A DNA stretch of 8,753 nt, from assembly GCA_027371625.1 (NCBI GenBank), contig DAHXMQ010000205.1:1-8753 (forward strand), in the 5' to 3' direction. The stretch comes from Candidatus Methanoperedentaceae archaeon (GTDB lineage Archaea > Halobacteriota > Methanosarcinia > Methanosarcinales > Methanoperedenaceae). Below the pieces are notes generated by a model. It was not told the DNA's origin, made no database searches, and saw nothing but the letters and a program-made list of their open reading frames with translations. The translations under genes and the position numbers were made by a program. Every line of letters begins with the position of its first letter. The first letter of the stretch is position 1. This document shows, one piece after another, positions 1 to 6,693 of the stretch.

Positions 1-2
1 AT

Positions 3-323
3 CTTGGTTTTCTTGGCTTATTGGGCTTGCTCGGCTTGATTACAGGAAATTCCGGGCTCTATGGATTCTTTGGAGCTTTTGGATTCTTTGGCGCCTTGGG
101 CGGAAGGGGCGGTGATGAGAGGATTGAAAGAAACACGAACCGGGCGTGCCGAAATGCTTTTGTCTTCAGCGTGGTAACATCATCCATCTCCTTAGCATAC
201 GCTGGAACTTTCAAAGTGGTTGAGGACTACCTGTTGCTATTCGTTCCTCCTTTTGTTGGAAGCATCTTGTTGTTTGCTTCATCGTACATATACTATGACA
301 AGAAAGGGGACGAACTGCAATAG
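3..323 (+). CDS. Small glycine/phenylalanine-rich membrane protein, DUF3796-like, 5' end cut by window
   Basis: The frame is already open at the left edge (Leu-Gly-Phe-Leu-Gly-Leu before the first possible start, a TTG at 21), so the true start probably lies a few codons outside the window. The visible N-terminus is a run of Leu/Phe-Gly steps ([19 protein letters not shown]). After a charged linker rich in Arg, Asp and Glu come two likely membrane helices, at about residues 46-62 and 70-92 counted from the TTG, and a short charged tail. The Phe/Leu-Gly N-terminus, the size near 100 residues and the small Xre regulator directly downstream fit what I recall of DUF3796 membrane proteins; that family call is from memory. 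It probably forms an operon with the regulator, five bases downstream. The molecular function is unknown. Confidence 0.6.
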   Translation, partial: LGFLGLLGLLGLITGNSGLYGFFGAFGFFGALGGRGGDERIERNTNRACRNAFVFSVVTSSISLAYAGTFKVVEDYLLLFVPPFVGSILLFASSYIYYDKKGDELQ

Positions 324-328
324 TAGAA

Positions 329-526
329 ATGAAAACACGAATTAAAGAACTGCGGGCAAGATACGATTTAACCCAGGAAGAACTTGCTGAAAAAGTAGGC
401 GTAAGGAGAGAAACGATTGTTTTTCTGGAAAAGGGAAAATATAACCCCTCGTTGAAACTTGCACACGATGTAGCCAAGGTATTGAACTCTAAAATCGAGG
501 AAGTCTTTATTTTCGAGGAGCAGTGA
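329..526 (+). CDS. Small Xre-family helix-turn-helix regulator (YozG-like)
   Basis: This 65-residue protein is essentially one HTH_3 domain. The helix pair is visible as [26 protein letters not shown] (about residues 11-36), followed by the typical [15 protein letters not shown] stretch and an acidic tail containing IEEVF. It has no ligand-binding or dimerisation extension, as in the short YozG-like regulators that often sit next to a small membrane protein. It starts five bases after the membrane protein stop and ends directly against the nitroreductase ATG, so all three are probably cotranscribed. By analogy with such pairs, it may control its own operon, with the membrane protein modulating it; this is inference. 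The operator would lie upstream of the window. Confidence 0.88.
   Translation: MKTRIKELRARYDLTQEELAEKVGVRRETIVFLEKGKYNPSLKLAHDVAKVLNSKIEEVFIFEEQ
515..520 (+). promoter_or_regulatory. Ribosome binding site of the nitroreductase gene
   Basis: GAGGAG lies six bases before the ATG at 527, inside the last codons of the HTH gene, whose stop codon TGA (524-526) directly touches that ATG. The arrangement fixes the nitroreductase start and points to translational coupling. Confidence 0.7.
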
Positions 527-1141
527 ATGAAAGAAAGCGATACCGTGCTTGATACGATCAAAAAGCGCCGCAGCGTCAGGCGATTTGACGGCACGAAGAT
601 CTCAGACGAATACATGGAGCAGGTACTTGAGGCTGCGAGATGGGCTCCCTCAGGCGCAAATGCCCAGCCGTGGCGGTTTATCGTTGTAACGGAAAAAGAA
701 AAACTCAAATCAATAGCAGAGCGATGCTATTATAAGGCATTCAAGTCGAGGCATGTGGGAGAAGCAGGCGCAGTCGTGGTCATCTGCGCCGATCCTGATG
801 CCGGGAGCCAGACCTACCAGCTTGATGCCGCGATAGCAGGAACAAACATGACCCTGACGGCAACCTCTCTCGGCATCGGTTCATGCTGGATAGGTGCATT
901 CGAAGAGCAGAGTCTGAAAAACATGCTGAATATTCCAGAGAAGCTGAAGCTTATTGCTTTAATCGCCTTTGGATACGAGGTTGGAAAGGCTTCGGTTCCT
1001 CCGAGGCTCCCGCTTTCCAGTATCGTCCATCGCGAGACCTACGATGGTACAAATGAGCCAAATATTGTTATGAAAAATAGGTATTCGGGACCTTTTTCAG
1101 TGATTGGAAAGCTGCTGCGCGTGCTGTTCAACAGACGCTAA
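527..1141 (+). CDS. Nitroreductase-family FMN-dependent oxidoreductase
   Basis: The protein has 204 residues, a normal length for the family. FMN-contacting motifs are visible: RRSVRRF (residues 14-20), the APSGANAQPWRF segment (40-51), and the GIGSCWIGAF segment (116-125) that binds the FMN phosphate in this fold. The C-terminal part keeps the usual RLPLSSIVH stretch. Members use NAD(P)H to reduce nitroaromatics, quinones, flavins or enones and act as cytoplasmic dimers; the substrate cannot be read from sequence. The last 25 residues (from about NRYSGPFSVIGKLL) form an unusual basic, hydrophobic tail that might touch a membrane, which is inference. The ATG abuts the HTH gene stop and follows a good GAGGAG site. 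The gene converges on the radical SAM gene with nine bases between their stops, so there is no room for separate terminators. Confidence 0.9.
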   Translation: MKESDTVLDTIKKRRSVRRFDGTKISDEYMEQVLEAARWAPSGANAQPWRFIVVTEKEKLKSIAERCYYKAFKSRHVGEAGAVVVICADPDAGSQTYQLDAAIAGTNMTLTATSLGIGSCWIGAFEEQSLKNMLNIPEKLKLIALIAFGYEVGKASVPPRLPLSSIVHRETYDGTNEPNIVMKNRYSGPFSVIGKLLRVLFNRR

Positions 1142-1150
1142 GTAATATAC

Positions 1151-3583
1151 TCATATCGACTCCACCCTCACCTCCATCCATTGCTCTCCGAAAAGATATT
1201 GTAGCATTTCGACAATACTGCATCTCGAACCAACTTCTATCTCGACCGAAATCTCGCCATTTTCCTGCTTCAACACTGCATAGTTCAAAAGCTTCTTTTT
1301 CCTGTCCTTTGCAGCTACTTCAAGTCTAACAAAACCATTTGATTTACTTATCTCAAACCCCATGCCGTTGTGAAGCAAGAAACCCTGCAATCTGTTCTGG
1401 AAGCTGTACCTGCCCGCATCCTTCCATTGCGATGATATACGAAAATTAGTACCGATTTCCTTCCCGGAAATACCTGAAATGCTCAAAAGTGAAGTCTCTA
1501 TTTTGTTGTCTTTTAGAAATTCAAGAAAAACCTCCGAACCTCCCTGGAATTCAAAATCGTACATGAATTGCCCGAAAAGGAAGCCGTATCCTTTCGAGGC
1601 TGGCATGTTCGCCACCTGCCTGCATGAGAGATAATCCTTAACAAGAGACGGTATTTGTTCGAGAATCGCCCTGCCTATGAAGACGCACTTTGCTTCAGGC
1701 GTCAGGAACCTGCCTTCTTCTTTTATTGTAACGACTACCTTCACGACTTCCGGCTTTTTCTTTCTCTCCGCGCTCATCCTGAGTTTTTTTACGTCCTCAT
1801 CGCAAATTTCGGGCAGTGTTGATAGGCTGCGGTCATCGCACCCTCCGCATCCGATGCATTCTCCCTTTCCTTCAAAACAGTATCCGCTGTCATTGAAATT
1901 CCTGGCTTCGTTGTACATCTTCCAGAGAAAGGACTTATCAGGAGTTCCTTTCACCATCTCGAGCGGAAAAACATAATTTTCGGATTTGGAGCCGTATAAT
2001 TCATCGCCAGATGCCGCCCTCAGGGATGAAATAAGCGCTTCCTTATCCCCGATTATATGTTCCCCGTCAAAGTATCCTCCTGATTTTGCAAAACCTGAGA
2101 TAACATCAAAACATTCAAAACCGCCAAGCGCGATGTGCTGCGAGATAAGGAATTCCGCCATTTCCTGCGCCATCCTGAACTCCAAGCCGTTGGTTTCGCA
2201 ATCCCTTTTCAGGTCGCCTTTTATCTTTTTAAAGCTTGCCGGGTCTTTTATAACTGGACTGAACTGCATCGGAGTAAAAGGAAGGCTAACAAGAGGGCTG
2301 AAACTCATGATAGTCCTTGCACCTCTCCTCATCCGCTTGAGTTTCATTATAAACTCCTTGAATTCCACAAGGTCAGCCTCATTCTCCAGCCCTGTTATTA
2401 TAAAGAACAATTTTAATTGTCTTGGTTTTCTTGCATAAATGTTTTCAAGTGATGAGATGAGTTCCCACTCGGTCAGGCTCTTATGCAGGTAGCGCCTCAT
2501 CCTGTCGCTTATCCCTTCCACACCGATGGTAAAGCTGCGTTTGCCTGAAAGGGTCTCGATGTTCAAAAGCTCAGGACGCATTGCGATTATGTCGGCTCTC
2601 TGGCTCTTGAAATTCACAAATTTCGCTATATCGTTTAGGTCTGCTATTATTCTCGATATGCTGCTGTGCATATTGAAATTAAAACTCAAGAAATCAAGCT
2701 TTATCGGGGCATGCCTATATTTGAGCAGAAGCGACTTTTCCATTATATCCTTCAAAGCATACTCCCTGAATGGTTTTCTTGTATAACCCTCGAAGCAAAA
2801 AGAGCAGAAGCACGGGCACCCCTTCGTTATCTCAAGTTTTGCCGTGCCCTCGATGTCTGTGTTCAGTATCGGATAATCTGTTAATATATACGATGCCAGC
2901 GGCGCTTTCGGAGGGGAAACACTCACGCTTTCAGGAATTGGAAGCCTGATATCAAAGAAACCTTTTACCTCTTTCTCAAGGCTTCTGAGAATGGCTGCTT
3001 TATTTTGATTTATGTTTCCATGTACAATAGAAACAATATTACCCACTGCACCTTCGCCTTCCCCGAAGAAGAGTGCATCGATGAACGAGTCGCCCTCGCA
3101 AGATATAATGCCTTGCGCCATGAGGGCATTTGAGCCTCCCATGATAACAATAGGCTTGCTTGAATGCCTTTCTGATTTCGAGGCTGCGGTTCCTGTATTT
3201 AAAAAAAGATAGGGCAGGTTGATTAACTCAAGAGTGAAAGAATTGGATACGAGTACAAGATCAAAATCTGATATCGAGTGAAGTGACTGGATACCTATGA
3301 AAAACGGTATTTTGTTGATTGTAAGAAGCGGGATGTTCTTTGGGTTCGGGAAAAACGCATAATCGATATATGCAGAGGGAAGAGACCTTCTCACTTCCTG
3401 GAAAAGGAAATGATGGGTTATGGATTCGCGAATGTTCTGCAGCGGCGAGAGCCTGACTATAAGCACCCGCATCTCTGCCTCTTCAAATTCCGGATTTTCA
3501 AAAGTAGGGTTATTTCGCGGAAAGTATGCGCGAAAACCTTCCAGCCTGTTGAGGTTTTTCAATACGAATTCTGTGTAGTCCAT
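1151..3583 (-). CDS. B12-binding-like radical SAM protein with C-terminal cysteine cluster
   Basis: The 810-residue protein has several parts. Residues 39-200 resemble the cobalamin-binding-like Rossmann domain of TIGR03960-type radical SAM proteins (MRVLIVRLSPLQN, DLVLVSNSFTLELINLPYLF, IVIMGGSNAL, FFGEGEG). The radical SAM core follows, with the [4Fe-4S] motif CPCFCSFC; the CX3CX2C ligands are C256, C260 and C263, and C258 is an extra cysteine. A further cluster, C569, C576, C579 and C582 (CIGCGGC) with C594 nearby, may bind another Fe-S centre or zinc. Residues 610-810 form a C-terminal domain that may resemble the DUF2344-like extensions of this group. No DXHXXG cobalamin motif is evident, so B12 binding is doubtful. 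The substrate is unknown. An internal ATG (M38, position 3472) preceded by GAAGAGG is a possible alternative start, but the ELxxxEGFRAYFPRN-like leader seems to belong to the family. Confidence 0.85.
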   Translation of the reverse strand: MDYTEFVLKNLNRLEGFRAYFPRNNPTFENPEFEEAEMRVLIVRLSPLQNIRESITHHFLFQEVRRSLPSAYIDYAFFPNPKNIPLLTINKIPFFIGIQSLHSISDFDLVLVSNSFTLELINLPYLFLNTGTAASKSERHSSKPIVIMGGSNALMAQGIISCEGDSFIDALFFGEGEGAVGNIVSIVHGNINQNKAAILRSLEKEVKGFFDIRLPIPESVSVSPPKAPLASYILTDYPILNTDIEGTAKLEITKGCPCFCSFCFEGYTRKPFREYALKDIMEKSLLLKYRHAPIKLDFLSFNFNMHSSISRIIADLNDIAKFVNFKSQRADIIAMRPELLNIETLSGKRSFTIGVEGISDRMRRYLHKSLTEWELISSLENIYARKPRQLKLFFIITGLENEADLVEFKEFIMKLKRMRRGARTIMSFSPLVSLPFTPMQFSPVIKDPASFKKIKGDLKRDCETNGLEFRMAQEMAEFLISQHIALGGFECFDVISGFAKSGGYFDGEHIIGDKEALISSLRAASGDELYGSKSENYVFPLEMVKGTPDKSFLWKMYNEARNFNDSGYCFEGKGECIGCGGCDDRSLSTLPEICDEDVKKLRMSAERKKKPEVVKVVVTIKEEGRFLTPEAKCVFIGRAILEQIPSLVKDYLSCRQVANMPASKGYGFLFGQFMYDFEFQGGSEVFLEFLKDNKIETSLLSISGISGKEIGTNFRISSQWKDAGRYSFQNRLQGFLLHNGMGFEISKSNGFVRLEVAAKDRKKKLLNYAVLKQENGEISVEIEVGSRCSIVEMLQYLFGEQWMEVRVESI

Positions 3584-3779
3584 GTTGATGTTTCCATTTT
3601 AGATGTGATTTGGGGATTTAAGATTTCTTGAAGAGGCTGAGTAAGATTTATTAATGAGTTCGTTTATATCAGAATTACAGTGACGGATTTGCATATTAAA
3701 TTAGGTTTGATGGAATTTAAAGGCAACATTGAATACTAAAATTTTATGATGTTTTTTATAACAGCGTGGAGGATGAAAC
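3584..3779. promoter_or_regulatory. Divergent intergenic region with probable promoters for both flanking genes
   Basis: This AT-rich gap separates the start of the radical SAM gene (reverse) from the small cysteine-rich gene (forward). AT-rich candidate TATA elements occur for the reverse gene around 3643-3655 (TTAATAAAT on the reverse strand) and for the forward gene around 3692-3703 or 3731-3746. None can be chosen over the others from sequence alone. I see no strong hairpin or riboswitch here. Confidence 0.3.
3768..3772 (+). promoter_or_regulatory. Strong Shine-Dalgarno site deciding a TTG start
   Basis: GGAGG stands seven bases before the TTG at 3780. The nearby ATG at 3773 overlaps this site and its frame stops after seven codons, so it cannot be the start; the TTG opens the 48-codon cysteine protein frame. 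Confidence 0.7.
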
Positions 3780-3926
3780 TTGAAGTATTGTGTTGATTGC
3801 AGATACTTCACAACAAAAGTAAAAGGAAGCAATAGGGAACAGTATGATGGTTCATGCACCCTTATCAAGAAAAACGTGTATGAAACCAATCGTGGATGCA
3901 AGGAATTCAAAGAAGAACGTATTTAA
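3780..3926 (+). CDS. Small four-cysteine (zinc-ribbon-like) protein
   Basis: A TTG start with a strong GGAGG site opens a 48-residue frame beginning MKYCVDCRYF and ending GCKEFKEERI. Cysteines fall at residues 4, 7, 26 and 40 (CX2C-X18-C-X13-C), a pattern suited to binding one zinc ion or another thiophilic metal. The N-terminal CxxCRYF and the C-terminal CKEF are typical of short archaeal Cys-rich proteins of unknown function. The stop codon TAA is directly followed by the TTG of the ArsB-like transporter, so the two genes are almost certainly cotranscribed and probably translationally coupled. A role as metallochaperone, sensor or metalloid-binding partner of the transporter is possible but is inference. 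The protein is basic overall and shows no membrane segment. A reverse-strand frame over this region is only a shadow. Confidence 0.72.
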   Translation: MKYCVDCRYFTTKVKGSNREQYDGSCTLIKKNVYETNRGCKEFKEERI

Positions 3927-5210
3927 TTGAGTCCGATTCTGGCTGTTGCTATTTTTGTATTCACCTATGCACTCATAGTCCTCAAGCCGAAAAGAATCAA
4001 CGAAGCGCAGGCTGCATTGATCGGCGCTGCGCTTACCATTATTTTCCTGCTGAAACCAGACAACGTGCTTGAGGCGCTCGGTATATCGACGCCGGAAGCC
4101 CCCCAGCCTCTTGTAACTACATGGAACGTTGTCGTAATACTTGCAACCCTGATGGTGATATCAAGCCTCCTCGATGACTACGGGTTCTTCGAATACGTAG
4201 CAACAAGAGCGATACGTGCCTCAAAAAACAGTGGTAAGAGGCTTTTTTTATACACATATCTTGTGGTTTCAGCCATATCCTTTTTTGCAGGCAACGACGT
4301 GGTTATTCTTACCACCACTCCTATAATTTTGATTTTCTGTCGGAACGCAAGAATCGACCCTAAACCTTACATGTTCGCATCCTTTTTTGCAGCCAACACG
4401 TTCTCAATGCCTCTGTATATCGGGAATCTCACCAATATTCTGATAGGGGATAGCCTGCATCTTGACTACTTCGGTTTCACACGATACATGCTTCTCCCCA
4501 CGCTTGTTGCTTCGGTCGTGAATTATAGTTTATTGAAATACATATTCAGGAAGGACATACCCGAGAGCTTCGGTTTGCATGATAATGGCAGGGTTACACT
4601 TGGAAACAAATCCCTTGTTGCTCTCGGGCTTTTGGTTCTGTTCGGGGTGATTGTGCTTGGCGGCGCAGCAAACTATTTGAAAATACCACTTTCAATCGTC
4701 ACGCTGGGCGGCGCATTAATCCTTCTGGTATCCGAGCGGCGCGTAGTACACAGGCTGAAAAGGGTCTCATGGAATGTCGTACTCTTTGTTATCGGGCTTT
4801 TTATCGTGGTAAAGGGACTCGAAGTGAGCGGGGTTGCGGAAGCAGCAGGGGAGTTCATGTTCTCGCATATTGGCAATAATCTTGCGGTTGCATCGTTTTC
4901 TGTATCGCTATTGTCCGCATTCATGTGCAACCTTGTGAATAACATTCCGATGACAGCCATGATGCTCTCCATAATCCACCATGCTCCGCTCACGCAGCAG
5001 ATGAATTTTGGATATGCGCTTGTAATAGGCTCCAATCTCGGTGCCAATTTCACCACTTTTGGCGCGCTTGCGGGCATACTGTGGCTTGAAAGCGCACGGA
5101 GATATGGCTGGAGTACCACGATGACCGACTTATTAAAAGTAGGGCTTATCGTCACTCCGATAGCAATCCTAGGAGCAAGCATTACACTCGTGCTTGAGAT
5201 GTCTTTCTAA
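3927..5210 (+). CDS. ArsB-like membrane transporter (ion transporter superfamily)
   Basis: This very hydrophobic 427-residue protein has about 11-12 membrane segments, close to the 429 residues of E. coli ArsB. Recognisable ArsB/NhaD-type landmarks are the FFAGNDVVILTTTPI re-entrant region (119-133), NTFSMPLYIGNLTNILI (157-173), the FRKDIP turn (207-212), CNLVNNIPMT (334-343) and the second re-entrant half GSNLGANFTTFGALAGILW (368-386). ArsB pumps arsenite/antimonite out, using the proton gradient alone or with the ArsA ATPase. Related members of the superfamily move Na+/H+, citrate, sulfate or silicate, so the substrate is not certain. No ArsA, ArsR or ArsC gene is visible nearby. The start is TTG, directly abutting the stop of the four-cysteine gene; the upstream signal is weak, which suggests coupling to that gene. 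Confidence 0.82.
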   Translation: MSPILAVAIFVFTYALIVLKPKRINEAQAALIGAALTIIFLLKPDNVLEALGISTPEAPQPLVTTWNVVVILATLMVISSLLDDYGFFEYVATRAIRASKNSGKRLFLYTYLVVSAISFFAGNDVVILTTTPIILIFCRNARIDPKPYMFASFFAANTFSMPLYIGNLTNILIGDSLHLDYFGFTRYMLLPTLVASVVNYSLLKYIFRKDIPESFGLHDNGRVTLGNKSLVALGLLVLFGVIVLGGAANYLKIPLSIVTLGGALILLVSERRVVHRLKRVSWNVVLFVIGLFIVVKGLEVSGVAEAAGEFMFSHIGNNLAVASFSVSLLSAFMCNLVNNIPMTAMMLSIIHHAPLTQQMNFGYALVIGSNLGANFTTFGALAGILWLESARRYGWSTTMTDLLKVGLIVTPIAILGASITLVLEMSF

Positions 5211-5345
5211 TAGGAATGGATTTATTCCCTGTGCTAATCAACATTTCCCCATCCCGACGTTCAATTATTCTACGTGAGCCAGACGGAGCGCACGGAACCG
5301 AGCGTGCAGCCAAAGGTGCGGGCAACGGCTTATACCCGACTGATT

Positions 5346-5373
5346 TTAAGGTTAAAATTAACGTTAACCTTAA
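5346..5373. repeat. 10-bp inverted repeat, operator-like
   Basis: TTAAGGTTAA (5346-5355) and TTAACCTTAA (5364-5373) are perfect inverted copies separated by the eight bases AATTAACG. The element lies three bases before the target duplication of the insertion sequence, so before insertion it stood roughly 60-70 bp upstream of the tRNA-Gln TATA-like box. It could be a dimer binding site or a hairpin; nothing in the window says which protein would bind. Confidence 0.6.
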
Positions 5374-5375
5374 TT

Positions 5376-5384
5376 GCTAACTGC
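5376..5384 (+). repeat. Left target-site duplication of the insertion sequence
   Basis: GCTAACTGC here is repeated at 6649-6657 on the far side of the insertion sequence. The next base, G, also matches on both sides, so the duplication is 9 or 10 bp. Confidence 0.82.
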
Positions 5385-5399
5385 GGCTGTGGGACATAA

Positions 5400-6386
5400 T
5401 TAATCGGTGTACAGGTTCATCAGATTATGCCAGACACCCGTGCATATTAGCGCTGTGCCAATACGATCATTCCTAATTTGCCCCACTTTCCAACCGAACC
5501 ATCTTTTATCCGCCGAAAATCCTGACTCAGAATTATTTCGCAAAAAATATTCCCCAAGATAATTCATCGTATCATTCACAAACTCTTCCATCGTGTCCTT
5601 CCATTTCCAGGAACCATTCAATGTAGCATTTTTTTTTGGAATGACATAGACCTTTGCCTTCTCAAATCTATCCACATATGATGGCAAGCTATAGTATTTA
5701 TCAAGCCTAATGCTATCGATTTCTACATCAATGTGCTTTAGCATTTCCATCGCCCGATCAAAGGCTTCTTTTTCACTTTTCAAGCTCATTCCAGATGCTA
5801 CATACATTTTGGAGTCAAGATCCATCAGCCTAAACGAATAAACAAAAGCTTTGGTACCTGAATATTCTTTTGCCTTATCTTTTCGTTTTTGTGTTTCCGA
5901 TGCATAGTGCTTTTTTATTGACAATGCATATCCTGTCCCATCTCCGCAGGCACTAATTTTCTTAACCCCCTTCTCCTTTAAAATCAGCATGTGCAGATTG
6001 TAAATTGCCAAAGATACGTCATAATTCGAATATAATCTCTCTACTTTTTTGTAATCGACATCGATTCCTGAAAGGAGAGAGAACAGATCAAGCATTGAAG
6101 CCATACTTCTGTTGCTTTTTCCAATCAATTCTTTTATTAAAAGGATTGTAACGCTTTGCTTAATATCAAGATCGGGTGGTCTTCCTGGACCCCTGTATAT
6201 TTTGATATTTGTTGCTTCATTTATTAAAGGCTCAAGATTGCATATTGCTCCTTTGATCCTTTTCGTCAATTGTTGTTCATAGGTTCGCCAGTCCCGTTTC
6301 TCTGTTTTTTTGCTTTCTTTGTACTTGTTTAGGAGATATTCATCAATGTCTCTTAACCTATCCCGAATGTCTTCACTTCGAATCAT
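5400..6386 (-). CDS. DDE transposase of the insertion sequence
   Basis: The 328-residue protein starts at an ATG preceded by AGGA on the reverse strand and stops inside the left terminal repeat. The N-terminal 60 residues are charged and probably helical, followed by YRGPGRPPDLD (64-74) and a helix-rich DNA-binding region. The catalytic core has three well-spaced acidic candidates: D149 in SACGDGTGYALS, D229 in IRLDKYYSLPSY, and E287 in NNSESGFSADKRWFGWKV, where the E-X6-K/R spacing resembles the YREK signature of IS4/IS5-type RNase H-fold transposases. It would cut and join the element ends. There is no frameshift or internal stop. It is divergent from the DUF2080 gene with 55 bases between the starts. 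The family assignment within ISNCY/ISA1214 rests on this layout and on memory. Confidence 0.88.
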   Translation of the reverse strand: MIRSEDIRDRLRDIDEYLLNKYKESKKTEKRDWRTYEQQLTKRIKGAICNLEPLINEATNIKIYRGPGRPPDLDIKQSVTILLIKELIGKSNRSMASMLDLFSLLSGIDVDYKKVERLYSNYDVSLAIYNLHMLILKEKGVKKISACGDGTGYALSIKKHYASETQKRKDKAKEYSGTKAFVYSFRLMDLDSKMYVASGMSLKSEKEAFDRAMEMLKHIDVEIDSIRLDKYYSLPSYVDRFEKAKVYVIPKKNATLNGSWKWKDTMEEFVNDTMNYLGEYFLRNNSESGFSADKRWFGWKVGQIRNDRIGTALICTGVWHNLMNLYTD

Positions 6387-6441
6387 ATTTCCTAATAAGG
6401 ACGGATAAGTATTTAAGTATTTACATGTATATATTAACCGT
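6387..6441. promoter_or_regulatory. Divergent promoter region of the insertion sequence
   Basis: Only 55 bases separate the two divergent starts, and they are strongly AT-rich. They contain a tandem 8-bp repeat AAGTATTT (6407-6414 and 6415-6422), followed by TACATGTATATATTAA (6422-6437). TATA-like boxes for both directions must overlap here, which makes shared regulation likely. Transcripts of the small gene may be nearly leaderless. Confidence 0.45.
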
Positions 6442-6603
6442 ATGAGAGAAATCGATGCAATTTTTCATGGGAAGATTACCTTAAAAGACGATGTCGAAGA
6501 AATTTATGAGAAAAGGATTACACCTTATGGGAATGGAGCTAAAATTGATGCTCAGAAAAAATACATTGGAAAAAGAGTCTATGTGATTGTATTAAAAGAC
6601 TGA
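6442..6603 (+). CDS. DUF2080-family transposon-encoded small protein
   Basis: The frame encodes 53 residues starting MREIDAIFHGKITLKDD and ending with the conserved-looking block NGAKIDAQKKYIGKRVYVIVLKD (31-53). This matches the small archaeal DUF2080 proteins (putative transposon-encoded protein), whose C-terminus carries the G-A-x-I-x-V/A-P/Q-K-x-x-x-G-K-x-V-x-V-x-x-x pattern. The length is normal for the family. It lies inside the insertion sequence, divergent from the transposase, which is the usual context. Its function is unknown; a compact DNA-binding or regulatory accessory role in transposition is plausible but inferred. The ATG has no good Shine-Dalgarno sequence, in keeping with a leaderless or short-leader transcript. 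Confidence 0.85.
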   Translation: MREIDAIFHGKITLKDDVEEIYEKRITPYGNGAKIDAQKKYIGKRVYVIVLKD

Positions 6604-6648
6604 GATTAGTCGCATAGATGGGTTATTTATCAATTTTGTCCCACACCC

Positions 6649-6657
6649 GCTAACTGC
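6649..6657 (+). repeat. Right target-site duplication of the insertion sequence
   Basis: GCTAACTGC repeats the sequence at 5376-5384. It ends two bases before the BRE/TATA-like stretch ahead of the tRNA-Gln gene. Confidence 0.82.
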
Positions 6658-6662
6658 GATAG

Positions 6663-6671
6663 AAATAAGTA
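6663..6671 (+). promoter_or_regulatory. Probable TATA box of the tRNA-Gln gene
   Basis: AAATAAGTA is centred about 27 bases before the tRNA 5' end, where an archaeal box A is expected, and is preceded by purines that could serve as a BRE. The insertion sequence ends 14 bases upstream, so this core promoter remains intact. Confidence 0.5.
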
Positions 6672-6693
6672 CTTTCGTTGCTTTTTTAAGCCC

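Larger units (their letters stand above)
5211..5384. other. Intergenic spacer with GC-rich patch and inverted repeat
   Basis: The spacer between the transporter stop and the insertion sequence holds no convincing gene. It contains a GC-rich patch at about 5272-5330, with a weak 5-bp hairpin (GCACG 5290-5294 with CGTGC 5303-5307), and a separate 10-bp inverted repeat listed on its own. A terminator with a poly-T tail is not evident. Confidence 0.5.
5385..6648. mobile_element. Complete insertion sequence of ISA1214-like type (ISNCY group)
   Basis: The element is about 1264 bp long. Its ends are imperfect inverted repeats: GGCTGTGGGACATAATTAAT at 5385-5404 against GGGTGTGGGACAAAATTGAT read on the reverse strand from 6648 to 6629, 17 of 20 positions matching. 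It is bracketed by a 9-10-bp direct repeat (5376-5384/5 and 6649-6657/8), as expected for recent transposition. Inside are an intact DDE transposase on the reverse strand and a divergent 53-residue DUF2080 protein. From memory, this two-gene layout, a length near 1.0-1.2 kb and target duplications of 8-12 bp match the archaeal ISA1214 group first described in Archaeoglobus; the group name is a recollection. Both frames are open and the ends are present, so the copy may still be active. Confidence 0.85.

Noticed and set aside
211..708. Reverse-strand open frame of 165 codons
   Set aside because: It lies opposite the membrane protein, HTH and nitroreductase genes, which have clear families; the Ser/Leu-rich translation is a typical antisense shadow.
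1677..2884. Several forward open frames inside the radical SAM gene
   Set aside because: They are antisense to a well-supported 810-codon gene and show no recognisable motifs.
3701..3910. Reverse-strand open frame of 69 codons
   Set aside because: It is antisense to the four-cysteine gene, which has a strong ribosome site and is coupled to the transporter; the reverse frame has no such support.
4673..5182. Reverse-strand open frame of 169 codons
   Set aside because: It is antisense to the membrane-spanning half of the ArsB-like transporter.
5633..5641. T-run inside the transposase gene as a programmed frameshift site
   Set aside because: The frame is continuous across it and encodes two lysines; no second overlapping frame needs a shift.
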